A stretch of DNA of 64,000 bases, from the NCBI RefSeq assembly GCF_002904295.1, contig NZ_PPHG01000061.1:1-64000 (forward strand). The letters are read 5' to 3'. Positions 7,530 to 15,040 of this stretch are shown here, piece by piece. A model generated the notes under the pieces. It saw only the letters and a list, made by a program, of their open reading frames with translations, had not been told where the DNA came from and ran no database searches. Position numbers and translations under genes: made by a program. The stretch comes from Amycolatopsis sp. CA-128772. GTDB taxonomy: Bacteria > Actinomycetota > Actinomycetes > Mycobacteriales > Pseudonocardiaceae. Position 1 is the first letter of the stretch. Each line of letters begins with the position of its first letter.

Positions 7530-8756
7530 TCAGCAGTGCGGGGCGACCGGGCCGTCCGAACCGGTCTGGAGGTAGGTGTCCGAGACGTAGTTGTTCGGGC
7601 CGATCCGGTCCCAGATGTTGGTGGTGCCGAACTTGCCGGCGACCGTGTCACCCTCGACGTAGCACTCGATGTTCACCTTGGCGTAGTTCGCCGCGAGACC
7701 CTTGACGGCGGCCGAGGTGCTGGCGCTCGCCCGGACGTTCATCGGGTCGCCCGCGGTGCTGACGACGCCGGTCGGACCGGAGCCGGTCCACAGGTAGGTG
7801 ACGTTGACGTTGCCGTTGTCCGACATGCCGAGGCCGTCGTAGAAGACGCCGTCGCCGAGGTCGATGCCGGCCGGGTTGCCGACCTTGTAGCCGAGGTCGT
7901 CCCTGCCGCCGTTGTAACCGTTGTGGTAGGCGGCGTACGCCTCCGGCTGGCCCTGCGGGAGGTCCTTGTACTCGGCGCGCACCGACGCCGGGTTCCAGTA
8001 GTCGTCCTTGGTGTTCCACGGGCCGACGTCCCACACCGGCGCGTACTCGCACCGGCTGGCGTCGGTCTTGCAGACGCGCACGGTGTAGGTGCCGGAGCCC
8101 TTGCCGGACAGGCCGCGCCCGGACGGCAGCGCGACGAAGTGGTCGCGGCTGGTGATGACGTGGCCGTTGGCGGTCGTCTGGCCGGTCAGGCCCTCGCGGG
8201 TGGCGTAGATCTTGTAGGTGAGCGCGGTCGTCGCGGCCAGCGCGTTCGCCTGCGGGACGCTGTCGGCGCTCAGCGCGACGCCCTTGACCGCGGGCCGCGC
8301 GCCGTCGGTGGTGCTGTGCAGGCTGATCCGCACCTGCACCTCGCTCACGGCGCTCTTCAGCGCGGTGCCGGCGGGCGTCCACTCGGTCCAGTCGTTCACG
8401 CCGGTCCGGCCGCGGACGTCGACGTCGACCGACGTGCCCTTGGGAGTGTCGGCGGACAGTTCCGCGCTGACGCGGTTCGACGCCGAGCCGAGCTTGTGCA
8501 CGGCGGTGGTCAGGCTGCCTTCGCTGCCGGCGAAGACCCGTTCGGTTCGGTGCCACGCGGCGTCGGCCAGCGTCAGCGTGCCGCCCGCGCCGGTGACGTT
8601 GACGTCATCGGTGTCCACACTGGACAGATCGGCGGTCCAGTTCGGGCCGGCCGACGGCGCCGTCGCGGCCTGGGCGGGGCCTCCGGCCAGCGCCGTCAGC
8701 GCCCCGGCGGCCAGAACGGCCGCGGTCACGCGGCCGGTCATCTTGATCCGGATCAT
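7530..8756 (-). CDS. Secreted protein with C-terminal bacterial SH3-like domain (SARP target 1)
   Basis: 408 residues with a signal peptide (VTAAVLAAGALTALAGGPAQA). The N-terminal 250 residues are beta-rich with no family I recognise (TEWTPAGTALKSAVSEVQVRIS). A segment around 265-310 has AEYKDLPQGQPEAYAAYHNG, and the end (about 335-408) is a bacterial SH3-like domain: STAGDPMNVRASASTSAAVKG and WDRIGPNNYVSDTYLQTGSD. This domain is paralogous to the one in the gene at 11890. SH3b domains usually bind cell wall or peptide ligands. GAGGAG precedes the ATG at 8756. A SARP-type promoter lies just upstream and the SARP gene is 87 bp behind it on the same strand. Biochemical role unknown. Confidence 0.75.
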   Translation of the reverse strand: MIRIKMTGRVTAAVLAAGALTALAGGPAQAATAPSAGPNWTADLSSVDTDDVNVTGAGGTLTLADAAWHRTERVFAGSEGSLTTAVHKLGSASNRVSAELSADTPKGTSVDVDVRGRTGVNDWTEWTPAGTALKSAVSEVQVRISLHSTTDGARPAVKGVALSADSVPQANALAATTALTYKIYATREGLTGQTTANGHVITSRDHFVALPSGRGLSGKGSGTYTVRVCKTDASRCEYAPVWDVGPWNTKDDYWNPASVRAEYKDLPQGQPEAYAAYHNGYNGGRDDLGYKVGNPAGIDLGDGVFYDGLGMSDNGNVNVTYLWTGSGPTGVVSTAGDPMNVRASASTSAAVKGLAANYAKVNIECYVEGDTVAGKFGTTNIWDRIGPNNYVSDTYLQTGSDGPVAPHC

Positions 8757-8798
8757 CCCCGGTTCTCCTCTCGCACCTGTTCACTCGAAGGTGTGAGA

Positions 8799-8830
8799 AG
8801 ACTGGCGGGACGGCGTACATGATCCGTACA
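8799..8830 (-). promoter_or_regulatory. SARP-type promoter: two TGTACG direct repeats 8 bp upstream of -10
   Basis: On the minus strand TGTACGG (8830-8824) and TGTACGC (8819-8813) are spaced 11 bp start to start. Exactly 8 bp later comes CAGTCT (8804-8799) as the -10. Repeats replacing the -35 at helical spacing are the hallmark of SARP/AfsR-activated promoters. The same arrangement is found at 11852-11883. Confidence 0.7.
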
Positions 8831-8843
8831 AGCAGATGGTGCG

Positions 8844-11777
8844 TCAGGCGGAAACGATGTGCGGCCGCTCGTCGAGGACGGGCAGCGGTTCCTTCGGCCG
8901 CGTCGATAGCTCGCGCCAGATCGCCAGCGCGCGCTCCGAGTAGTCCCGCGACCGTTCCGGCTGCGCCAGTGCCCGGTGCAGTTCCCCGAGCAGTTGCGAC
9001 ACTTCGGCCTCCGACCGGCGGTCGCCGTTGCGGCGGTGCACCGCCAGCGAGTTGACCAGCAGCAGTTGCGCGTGCGCGAAGTCGCCACTGTGGAGGCACA
9101 GTTCGCCGAGGTTCTGGTTCGCGTACCCCACGCAGTGGTCGTCGCCGAGGTCGGTGAAGATCGCGATCGCGCGGTCGACGTGCTCGCGGGCCGCCGCCAG
9201 GTTGCCCTGGTGCTGGAACAGCAGGCCCAGCCGCTTGAGGGCGTGCGCCTCGCGGTGGCGGTCCCCGATCGACGCCGAGAGCTCCAGGGCGTCGGTGATC
9301 CAGCGCTTCGCCGCCGCGTAGCAGCCGCGGGCCATCCAGACCGCGCCCGCGCCGAGGCGGGCCACCGCTTCGCCGTTCGGGTCGTCCGCTTCGGCGAACA
9401 GTTCCAATGCCTCGTGGCAGCGGTCGAGCGCCAGGACGTCGTCGCCTTCGATCCGCAGGGTCGTCGAAAGCCCGGTCAGCGCGACGCCGACGCCCTGGGC
9501 GTCGCCGAGGGTGTCGAACAGTTTCCTCGACTCCTCGAACGCCACCCGCGCCTCGGCGTACTCGTCCTGGTAGAGCAGGTACTGCCCGAGGTTGCGCTGG
9601 ACGATCGCCTCCGCCCGCACCGAGCCGGTCCGGCGGGCTGCGGCCAGGGCGATCAGGTGGGTGCTGTGCCAGTCGTCCTGGGGGCCGCGCAGGTCGAAGT
9701 ACGGGGTCAGTGCCGACGCCAGCTGCCAGGCCAGGTCGTCGAAACCCTGCTGGGCGGCCAGCGAAACCGCGGCGACGGTGGTGTGCCGCTCGGCCGCGAA
9801 CCACGCGGCCGGGTCTTCGGGCAGCACACCCGCGGGCACCGCGGGGCGCGGCAGTTCGTCGTCGCAGTACATGCCGAAGAAGTGCAGCGGCATCCGGCGC
9901 GCCGCCTCGAGCGCGAGCCCGAGGTAACCCTCCAGGACCCGGCGCAGGCCGGCTCGCGTCTTCGCCGCGTCACTGCGCTCCGCCAGTTCCACCGCGTACA
10001 CGCGCAGGAGGTCGTGCAGCCGGTAGCGCGGCTGGCCGGCCGAATCGGAGCCGACGAGCTCGACGAGGTGGCCGTCGACCAGCACGTCGAGCACATCCTC
10101 GGCCTCCCGGCGGCCCAGCACCGCCGCCACGGCCCACGGCGGGAACTGAACCGGCCCGAGCAGGCCCAGCCCGCGGAACGCGGTGGCCGCCGACATCGGC
10201 AGCAAGTCGTAGGACAGTGTCACGCTCGCCCGGACGGCGAGGTCGCCGACGCGCAGCTCGTCGAGCCGGCGGCGCTCGTCGGCCAGCCGGTCGGCCAGCA
10301 GCCGCAGCGTCCAGCCCGGCCGGTGCGTCAGCTTCGCGCCGGCCACCCGGATCGCCAGGGGCAGGTGCCCGCACTGGCGCAGGATCGCCGCGGCGCTCTC
10401 CGGCTCGGCCGCCACCCGCTCGGCGCCGACGATGCCTTCCAGCAGCCGCGCGGCCTCGGCCTCCGGCAGCAGGTCGACGTCCACCGGCATCGCCCCGGCG
10501 AGCCCGGGCAGCCGGATCCGGCTGGTCACCAGCACCGCGCAGGCCCCGGCGCCGGGCAGCAGGGGCCGCACCTGGGCCGCGCTGCCGGCGTCGTCGAGCA
10601 CCACGCACATCCGGCGCCCGGCCAGCCGCGACCGCAGCAGCGCCGACCGCTCGGCCAGTTCCCGCGGCAGGCCGGCGTCGGGGATGCCCAGTGTGCGCAG
10701 CAGTTCCGCAAGGACACTCATCGGCGCCCGCGGCGACGACGACGTGCCGGCCAGGTCGACGTGCAGTTGCCCGTCGGGGAACTCGTCGCGCACCGCGTGC
10801 GCGACCCGGACGGCGACCGCGGACTTGCCGACGCCGGGCGCGCCCGACAGCACGATGACGGCGGGCGTGCCGGAGTCCGCGCGCTTCTGCAGCAGCGTGA
10901 CGATGTCGTGGATCAGGGCGTCGCGGCCGGTGAAGTCCGGCAGGTCCAGGGGCAGCTGGCAGACCGGGGCGACGTCGGCGGGCCGCGGGACGGCGACGGC
11001 TTCCGGCACGAGGGTCGCGCGCAGCTCGCGCAGCCGGGCGCCCGGTTCGGCGTCGAGTTCTTCGCGCAGGACCCGCTCGGTCGACTCGTACGCCTCGATC
11101 GCGTCCCCGGTCCGGCCCGCGGCGCGCAGCGCGACGATCAGTTGCGCCCACAGTTCCTCGCGCAGCGGGTGCTCGGTGACGAGCCCGCGCAGCTCGGCGA
11201 TGGCCTCGCCGGAGCGGCCGAGGCCGATCCGGGCCCGGAGCCGCTGTTCCTGCACCGACAGCCGCAGTTCGGCGAGCCGGGCGACGGTCGCGCCCCAGCT
11301 GTGGTCGTGCGGCAGCCCTTCGAGGACTTCGCCGCGCCACAGTGCGTCGGCGCGGTCCAGCAGCTTGAGCGCGGTTTCGGGCTCGCCGCTGTCGAGTGCT
11401 TCCTGCGCTTCACCGGCCAGTGCAGCGAAAGTGAGGTGGTCCAGTTCGTCCGGTTCCGCGGTCAGCAGGTAGCCGGACGCCCGGCTGCTGATCCGCTCGC
11501 CGAGGTTCGCGTCGATCTCGGCGAACCGCCGCCGCAGCGAATGCACGTACGTGCGGATGTTCGCCGCGGCCGACCGCGGCGCCGATTCCGGCCACAGCAC
11601 TTCCACCAGCACGTCGGTCGAGACGACGACGTTGGGCTGCAGGGCCAGCGCGGCCAGCAGCAGCCGGGGCTTCGGGCCGCCGAGGGCGATCACCCGCCCG
11701 GCGGCGGTGACCTCCAGCGGACCGAGGACGCGGATGGTAAGCGAGGTGGTCTCAACCTGCCCGATGAGTTCCCCCAT
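8844..11777 (-). CDS. SARP-family transcriptional activator with NB-ARC and TPR domains (AfsR-like)
   Basis: 977 residues, matching the AfsR-type length. The order is an OmpR-like DNA-binding domain (about 15-110, LTIRVLGPLEVTAAGRVIALG), a bacterial transcriptional activation domain (about 115-260, ALWRGEVLEGLPHD and ELWAQLIVALRAAGRTGDAI), an NB-ARC ATPase (about 280-560) with Walker A GAPGVGKSA and CVVLDDAG, then TPR repeats (about 650-950). It would activate promoters with direct repeats upstream of -10, its activity tuned by nucleotide binding. TAGAGT lies 6 bp before the ATG, so the mRNA is probably leaderless. Both neighbouring SH3-like genes carry matching repeat promoters, so they are the obvious targets. 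Confidence 0.92.
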   Translation of the reverse strand: MGELIGQVETTSLTIRVLGPLEVTAAGRVIALGGPKPRLLLAALALQPNVVVSTDVLVEVLWPESAPRSAAANIRTYVHSLRRRFAEIDANLGERISSRASGYLLTAEPDELDHLTFAALAGEAQEALDSGEPETALKLLDRADALWRGEVLEGLPHDHSWGATVARLAELRLSVQEQRLRARIGLGRSGEAIAELRGLVTEHPLREELWAQLIVALRAAGRTGDAIEAYESTERVLREELDAEPGARLRELRATLVPEAVAVPRPADVAPVCQLPLDLPDFTGRDALIHDIVTLLQKRADSGTPAVIVLSGAPGVGKSAVAVRVAHAVRDEFPDGQLHVDLAGTSSSPRAPMSVLAELLRTLGIPDAGLPRELAERSALLRSRLAGRRMCVVLDDAGSAAQVRPLLPGAGACAVLVTSRIRLPGLAGAMPVDVDLLPEAEAARLLEGIVGAERVAAEPESAAAILRQCGHLPLAIRVAGAKLTHRPGWTLRLLADRLADERRRLDELRVGDLAVRASVTLSYDLLPMSAATAFRGLGLLGPVQFPPWAVAAVLGRREAEDVLDVLVDGHLVELVGSDSAGQPRYRLHDLLRVYAVELAERSDAAKTRAGLRRVLEGYLGLALEAARRMPLHFFGMYCDDELPRPAVPAGVLPEDPAAWFAAERHTTVAAVSLAAQQGFDDLAWQLASALTPYFDLRGPQDDWHSTHLIALAAARRTGSVRAEAIVQRNLGQYLLYQDEYAEARVAFEESRKLFDTLGDAQGVGVALTGLSTTLRIEGDDVLALDRCHEALELFAEADDPNGEAVARLGAGAVWMARGCYAAAKRWITDALELSASIGDRHREAHALKRLGLLFQHQGNLAAAREHVDRAIAIFTDLGDDHCVGYANQNLGELCLHSGDFAHAQLLLVNSLAVHRRNGDRRSEAEVSQLLGELHRALAQPERSRDYSERALAIWRELSTRPKEPLPVLDERPHIVSA

Positions 11778-11783
11778 AACCGG

Positions 11784-11789
11784 ACTCTA
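11784..11789 (-). promoter_or_regulatory. -10 box for a leaderless SARP transcript
   Basis: TAGAGT on the minus strand (11789-11784) ends 6 bp before the ATG at 11777, and there is no Shine-Dalgarno. The 112-bp divergent region also holds the SARP-type promoter of the opposite gene, so the regulator could influence its own transcription. Confidence 0.5.
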
Positions 11790-11851
11790 AGACCCGTCCG
11801 GCCGCAGGGGATAGATCCATTCGGAGTGTCTGTGCGCACACGTGCGCGCTT

Positions 11852-11883
11852 TGTACGGGACGTGTACGGCCCGGGGTCACGCT
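11852..11883 (+). promoter_or_regulatory. SARP-type promoter of the second SH3-like gene
   Basis: TGTACGG at 11852-11858 and again at 11863-11869 (11-bp spacing). An 8-bp gap (11870-11877) then leads to CACGCT (11878-11883), which ends 6 bp before the ATG at 11890 (leaderless). Geometry and core sequence match the promoter at 8799-8830 base for base in spacing. Confidence 0.7.
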
Positions 11884-11889
11884 GCCGTC

Positions 11890-12546
11890 ATGAAGCGTTC
11901 GAATCTCCGGCGTATCGCCGGTGCGGGAACGATCCTGGCCGCGGTCGGCGCACTCGTGGCGGGTGGCGCCGTCGAAGCGTCGGCGGCGGCGAGCGGAACC
12001 GTGAAGACCGCGGGTGACCCGCTCAACGTCCGCCGGGCGCCCACCGCGGGGGCCACGGCCGTCAAGACCGTCGCGAACGGCGCCGCCGTCACCATCGACT
12101 GCCAGGTCAACGGCTCGTCGGTGACCGGCACCTACGGCACGAGCACGTTGTGGGACTACGTACCCGCACTGGGCGGGTACATATCGGACACTTACGTCTT
12201 CACGAACTCCGACACGCGCGTCGCCCCCGACTGCGGCGTCGGCTCGGGCAGTGCCCAGTGCGCGGACAGTTGCGCGGCCGAGGGGCAGTACCGCTCGGCC
12301 GACTCTCACTTCCTGGTCTACGACACGAACGCCGACGGCTATTCCGCAGTGGTCGCCTACTGGCTCAAGGGCGGCGCGGGGCCGTTCTACGTGTGGAACT
12401 CCGGCGGCGAAGGCACGAAGGCGGACAAGGCCGTCTCGGTTCCCCACGGCGGCTGGGTCTTCTACAAGGTGTGCGTCGTCAACTACACGACGGGCAAACC
12501 CGACCTCAAGTCCTGCAGCGACGGCATCACCGACTTCGCGGCCTGA
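11890..12546 (+). CDS. Secreted protein with bacterial SH3-like domain (SARP target 2)
   Basis: 218 residues. A signal peptide (RRIAGAGTILAAVGALVAGG) is followed at about 35-115 by an SH3-like domain, GTVKTAGDPLNVRRAPTAGA through TLWDYVPALGGYISDTYVF. This is clearly paralogous to the C-terminus of the protein at 7530-8756. The C-terminal 100 residues contain SAQCADSCAAEGQY and DSHFLVYDTNADGYSAVVAY, ending KSCSDGITDF, with several Cys that could form disulfides. The ATG at 11890 is chosen because the -10 box sits just in front of it and the signal peptide starts MKRSNLRR. The phoD gene follows after 29 bp, so both are likely in one SARP-controlled transcript. Confidence 0.75.
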   Translation: MKRSNLRRIAGAGTILAAVGALVAGGAVEASAAASGTVKTAGDPLNVRRAPTAGATAVKTVANGAAVTIDCQVNGSSVTGTYGTSTLWDYVPALGGYISDTYVFTNSDTRVAPDCGVGSGSAQCADSCAAEGQYRSADSHFLVYDTNADGYSAVVAYWLKGGAGPFYVWNSGGEGTKADKAVSVPHGGWVFYKVCVVNYTTGKPDLKSCSDGITDFAA

Positions 12547-12575
12547 CCGCGTCCACCACGAGAAAGGGCTTTCCC

Positions 12576-14147
12576 ATGGGTCAGGTCAACCGGCGCAAGG
12601 TGCTCCTCGGCGGGCTTGCCGCGGTCACCGTCACCGCGGCCTCGGCGGCGCTGCCGTCGTGGGCGAACGCCCGCACCGCGGCCGCCGCGCCCGCCATCCA
12701 CGATCCCTTCCAGCTCGGCGTCGCCTCCGGTGATCCGCTGCCCGACAGCGTCGTGCTGTGGACGCGGCTGGCGCCGGCGCCACTGAACCCCGACGGCTTC
12801 GGCGGCATGCCGGACGCCACTTATCCGGTCGAGTGGGAGATCGCGGACGACGAAGCGTTCAGTTCCGTCGTGCAGCGCGGCTCGGCGAACGCCGTCCGCG
12901 CGTCCGGGCACAGCGTCCACATCGAACCCGCCGGCCTGCAGCCGGCACGCGAGTACTTCTACCGGTTCAAGAGTTCCGGATATGTTTCGCCGGTCGGCCG
13001 GACGCGCACCGCGCCCGCCGCCGGTGCCGCGGTCAACCAGCTCAAGTACTGCTTCACTTCCTGCCAGCACTGGGAGGAGGGCTACTACCACGCGTACAAG
13101 GGCGTCGTGGCCGACGACCCGGACCTGGTGCTGTTCCTCGGCGACTACATCTACGAGAAGAAGTCGGGCCGCGCGGCGCAGGAGCGCAACCCGCGCAGCC
13201 TGGCCGTCCCCGACGACGCGACCACGCTCGCGCTGTACCGGGCCCGCCACGGCCAGCACAAGACCGACCCCGACCTGCAGGCCGCGCACGCGATCGCGCC
13301 CTGGATCGTCGTCTTCGACGACCACGAAGTGATGAACAACTGGAACGGCACCACCTCGCCCGCCCCGGCCGCGCGCAAGGCCGCCGGTTTCCAGGCGTTC
13401 TGCGAGAACACCCCGATCCGCTCGACGGCGAAGCCGAACGGCGCGTCGATCCAGTTGTACCGGCAGTTGACGTGGGGCAACCTGGCCCGGTTCCACATGC
13501 TCGACACGCGCCAGTACCGCAACGCCCAGGTGGCCGACCCGTCCGGTTCGGCCGGCCCGGCCTGCACGGACATGCGCAGCACCTCCCGCAGCATCCTCGG
13601 CGGCACGGAGGAGGCGTGGCTGCTCAAGCAGTTCGAGTCGCACCCGGCGACCTGGGACTTCCTCGGCCAGCAGGTCTTCTTCGCCCAGCGTGACGGCGAC
13701 GGCAACAAGGCCACGTGCGAAAGCCCCGACTCGTGGCAGGGCTACGAGGCTTCCCGCGACCGGATCGCGAAGGGCTGGGTCGACCGGAAGGTCGCCAACC
13801 CGGTCGTCCTGACCGGCGACGTCCACCGGCACTGGGCCGCCGACCTGCGGCTCGACTACTACGACCACAGTGACCCGATCATCGGCTCGGAACTGGTCAC
13901 GACGTCGGTGACGAGCAACAGCGACGACGCCGCGCCGCCCAGCGCGGCCTGGTACGCGAACAACCCGCACGTCAAGTACTGCAGGGGCGAGCGCGGGTAC
14001 GTCCGCGTCACGACCACGCCGTCGCAGATGCGGGCGGACTTCATGACGACGTCCGACACGAGCGTGTACGACCCGGCCTCGGTGGTGATCAAGAACGACG
14101 TCAGCTACGTGGTGCAAGCGGGCAAACCGGGCTTGCAGAAGGTCTGA
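12576..14147 (+). CDS. phoD: Tat-exported alkaline phosphatase D
   Basis: 523 residues, usual for PhoD. Secreted phosphodiesterase/monoesterase using Ca/Fe to release phosphate from organic esters. The Tat motif NRRKVLLGG is at the N-terminus. Family signatures are GVASGDPLPDSVVLWTRLAP, CFTSCQHWEEGYYHAYKG, LVLFLGDYIYE, WIVVFDDHEVMNNW and TGDVHRHWAADL; the metal-binding Asp and His residues are present. AGAAAGGG precedes the ATG at 12576. It begins 29 bp after the SH3-like gene, so it is probably co-transcribed and under the SARP-type promoter. I see no PHO-box direct repeats in front of it. Confidence 0.92.
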   Translation: MGQVNRRKVLLGGLAAVTVTAASAALPSWANARTAAAAPAIHDPFQLGVASGDPLPDSVVLWTRLAPAPLNPDGFGGMPDATYPVEWEIADDEAFSSVVQRGSANAVRASGHSVHIEPAGLQPAREYFYRFKSSGYVSPVGRTRTAPAAGAAVNQLKYCFTSCQHWEEGYYHAYKGVVADDPDLVLFLGDYIYEKKSGRAAQERNPRSLAVPDDATTLALYRARHGQHKTDPDLQAAHAIAPWIVVFDDHEVMNNWNGTTSPAPAARKAAGFQAFCENTPIRSTAKPNGASIQLYRQLTWGNLARFHMLDTRQYRNAQVADPSGSAGPACTDMRSTSRSILGGTEEAWLLKQFESHPATWDFLGQQVFFAQRDGDGNKATCESPDSWQGYEASRDRIAKGWVDRKVANPVVLTGDVHRHWAADLRLDYYDHSDPIIGSELVTTSVTSNSDDAAPPSAAWYANNPHVKYCRGERGYVRVTTTPSQMRADFMTTSDTSVYDPASVVIKNDVSYVVQAGKPGLQKV

Positions 14148-14164
14148 GGCCCGGGCGCTACGCT
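14133..14164 (+). promoter_or_regulatory. Promoter of a leaderless TetR gene
   Basis: TTGCAG (14133-14138), a long 20-bp spacer and TACGCT (14159-14164). The A of the ATG at 14172 is 8 bp past the -10, the expected transcription start. The -35 lies inside the end of phoD. Confidence 0.5.
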
Positions 14165-14171
14165 CCGTGAC

Positions 14172-14798
14172 ATGACCGATGAACCGGGCCTGCGGGAGCG
14201 CAAGAAGCTCCGCACGCGGGCGGCGATCTCGACGGCGGCGATCGAGCTCTTCCTCGAGCGCGGGTTCGACGCCGTCGGGGTCGCCGAGGTGGCGCGGGCG
14301 GCCGAGGTGTCCAAGCGCACGCTGTTCGCCTACTTCCCGACCAAGGAGGACCTGGTGCTGCACCGGTTCGCCGACCACGAGACCGACGCGGCGGACGTCG
14401 TCCGCGCCCGGCGGGCCGGCCAGGGGCCGCTCGCCGCGCTGCGGGAGGCGTTCCTGCGGGGCCTCGAGGCGGGCGAGCCGGTGACGGGCCTGAGCGACGC
14501 CCCGGCCGTCCTGGCGGTGTTCCGGCTGGTCACCAGGACCCCGGCGCTGGTGGCGCGGCTGGCGGAGTTCGCCGGCGCGGGGGAGACGGCCCTGGCCGCC
14601 GCGCTCGGCGAGGCCGGCGTCCCCGCGTTGGACGCGAGCCTCGCCGCGGCCCAGATCGTGGCGGTGCGGCGGACGCTGGCCACGGCCAACATGGACGCGG
14701 TCGCGGCCGGGGCGCCCGCGGCCCGGCGGCTTACGGAGGCCCGGGCGGCGGCCGAACGGGCGTTCACCCTGCTGTCGTCCGGAGTAGGGTTCGCCTGA
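14172..14798 (+). CDS. TetR-family transcriptional regulator
   Basis: 208 residues. The N-terminal TetR helix-turn-helix (about 8-55) reads IELFLERGFDAVGVAEVARA, then EVSKRTLFAYFPTKEDLV. The C-terminal domain is the MftR/ACR-like all-alpha type (LREAFLRGLEAGEPVTGLSD). No Shine-Dalgarno precedes the ATG, but TACGCT sits 8 bp upstream, so a leaderless start is likely. It follows phoD by 24 bp but has its own promoter and is followed by a terminator hairpin. Ligand and targets are unknown; no palindrome was found in its own 24-bp upstream gap. Confidence 0.85.
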   Translation: MTDEPGLRERKKLRTRAAISTAAIELFLERGFDAVGVAEVARAAEVSKRTLFAYFPTKEDLVLHRFADHETDAADVVRARRAGQGPLAALREAFLRGLEAGEPVTGLSDAPAVLAVFRLVTRTPALVARLAEFAGAGETALAAALGEAGVPALDASLAAAQIVAVRRTLATANMDAVAAGAPAARRLTEARAAAERAFTLLSSGVGFA

Positions 14799-14910
14799 CC
14801 AGGCGATCATGCTCGATTCACGCTGTCGACCATGAAAAACGCACGGGGCACCCGGGCCCGGCGAAGGTAGACTCCGAGAATCCTGAATGGACAACGGAAC
14901 CACCGACCAC

Positions 14911-14946
14911 GGGGACCCGCGCCCGACTGGGGGTGCGCGGGTCCCC
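14911..14946 (+). terminator. Hairpin terminator after the TetR gene
   Basis: A perfect 12-bp stem, GGGGACCCGCGC (14911-14922) with GCGCGGGTCCCC (14935-14946), and a 12-nt loop. It separates the TetR gene from the GH28 gene. Confidence 0.75.
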
Positions 14947-15040
14947 GGGTCCGGCGATCTTGACATTCTGTTCGCAGTACTCGTAATCTGGCTGTTCCGC
15001 CGTCATGCCGAAGTTCTCTTCCATGACAAGGCGGTTCCAC

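Noticed and set aside
8976..12017. A plus-strand open frame of over 1000 codons opposite the SARP gene
   Set aside because: It is the antisense shadow of the 977-residue regulator in GC-rich DNA; its translation is low-complexity R/G/A/V with no domain.
12483..14966. Long minus-strand frame opposite phoD and the TetR gene
   Set aside because: Shadow frame; both plus-strand genes have clear domains, starts and codon bias.
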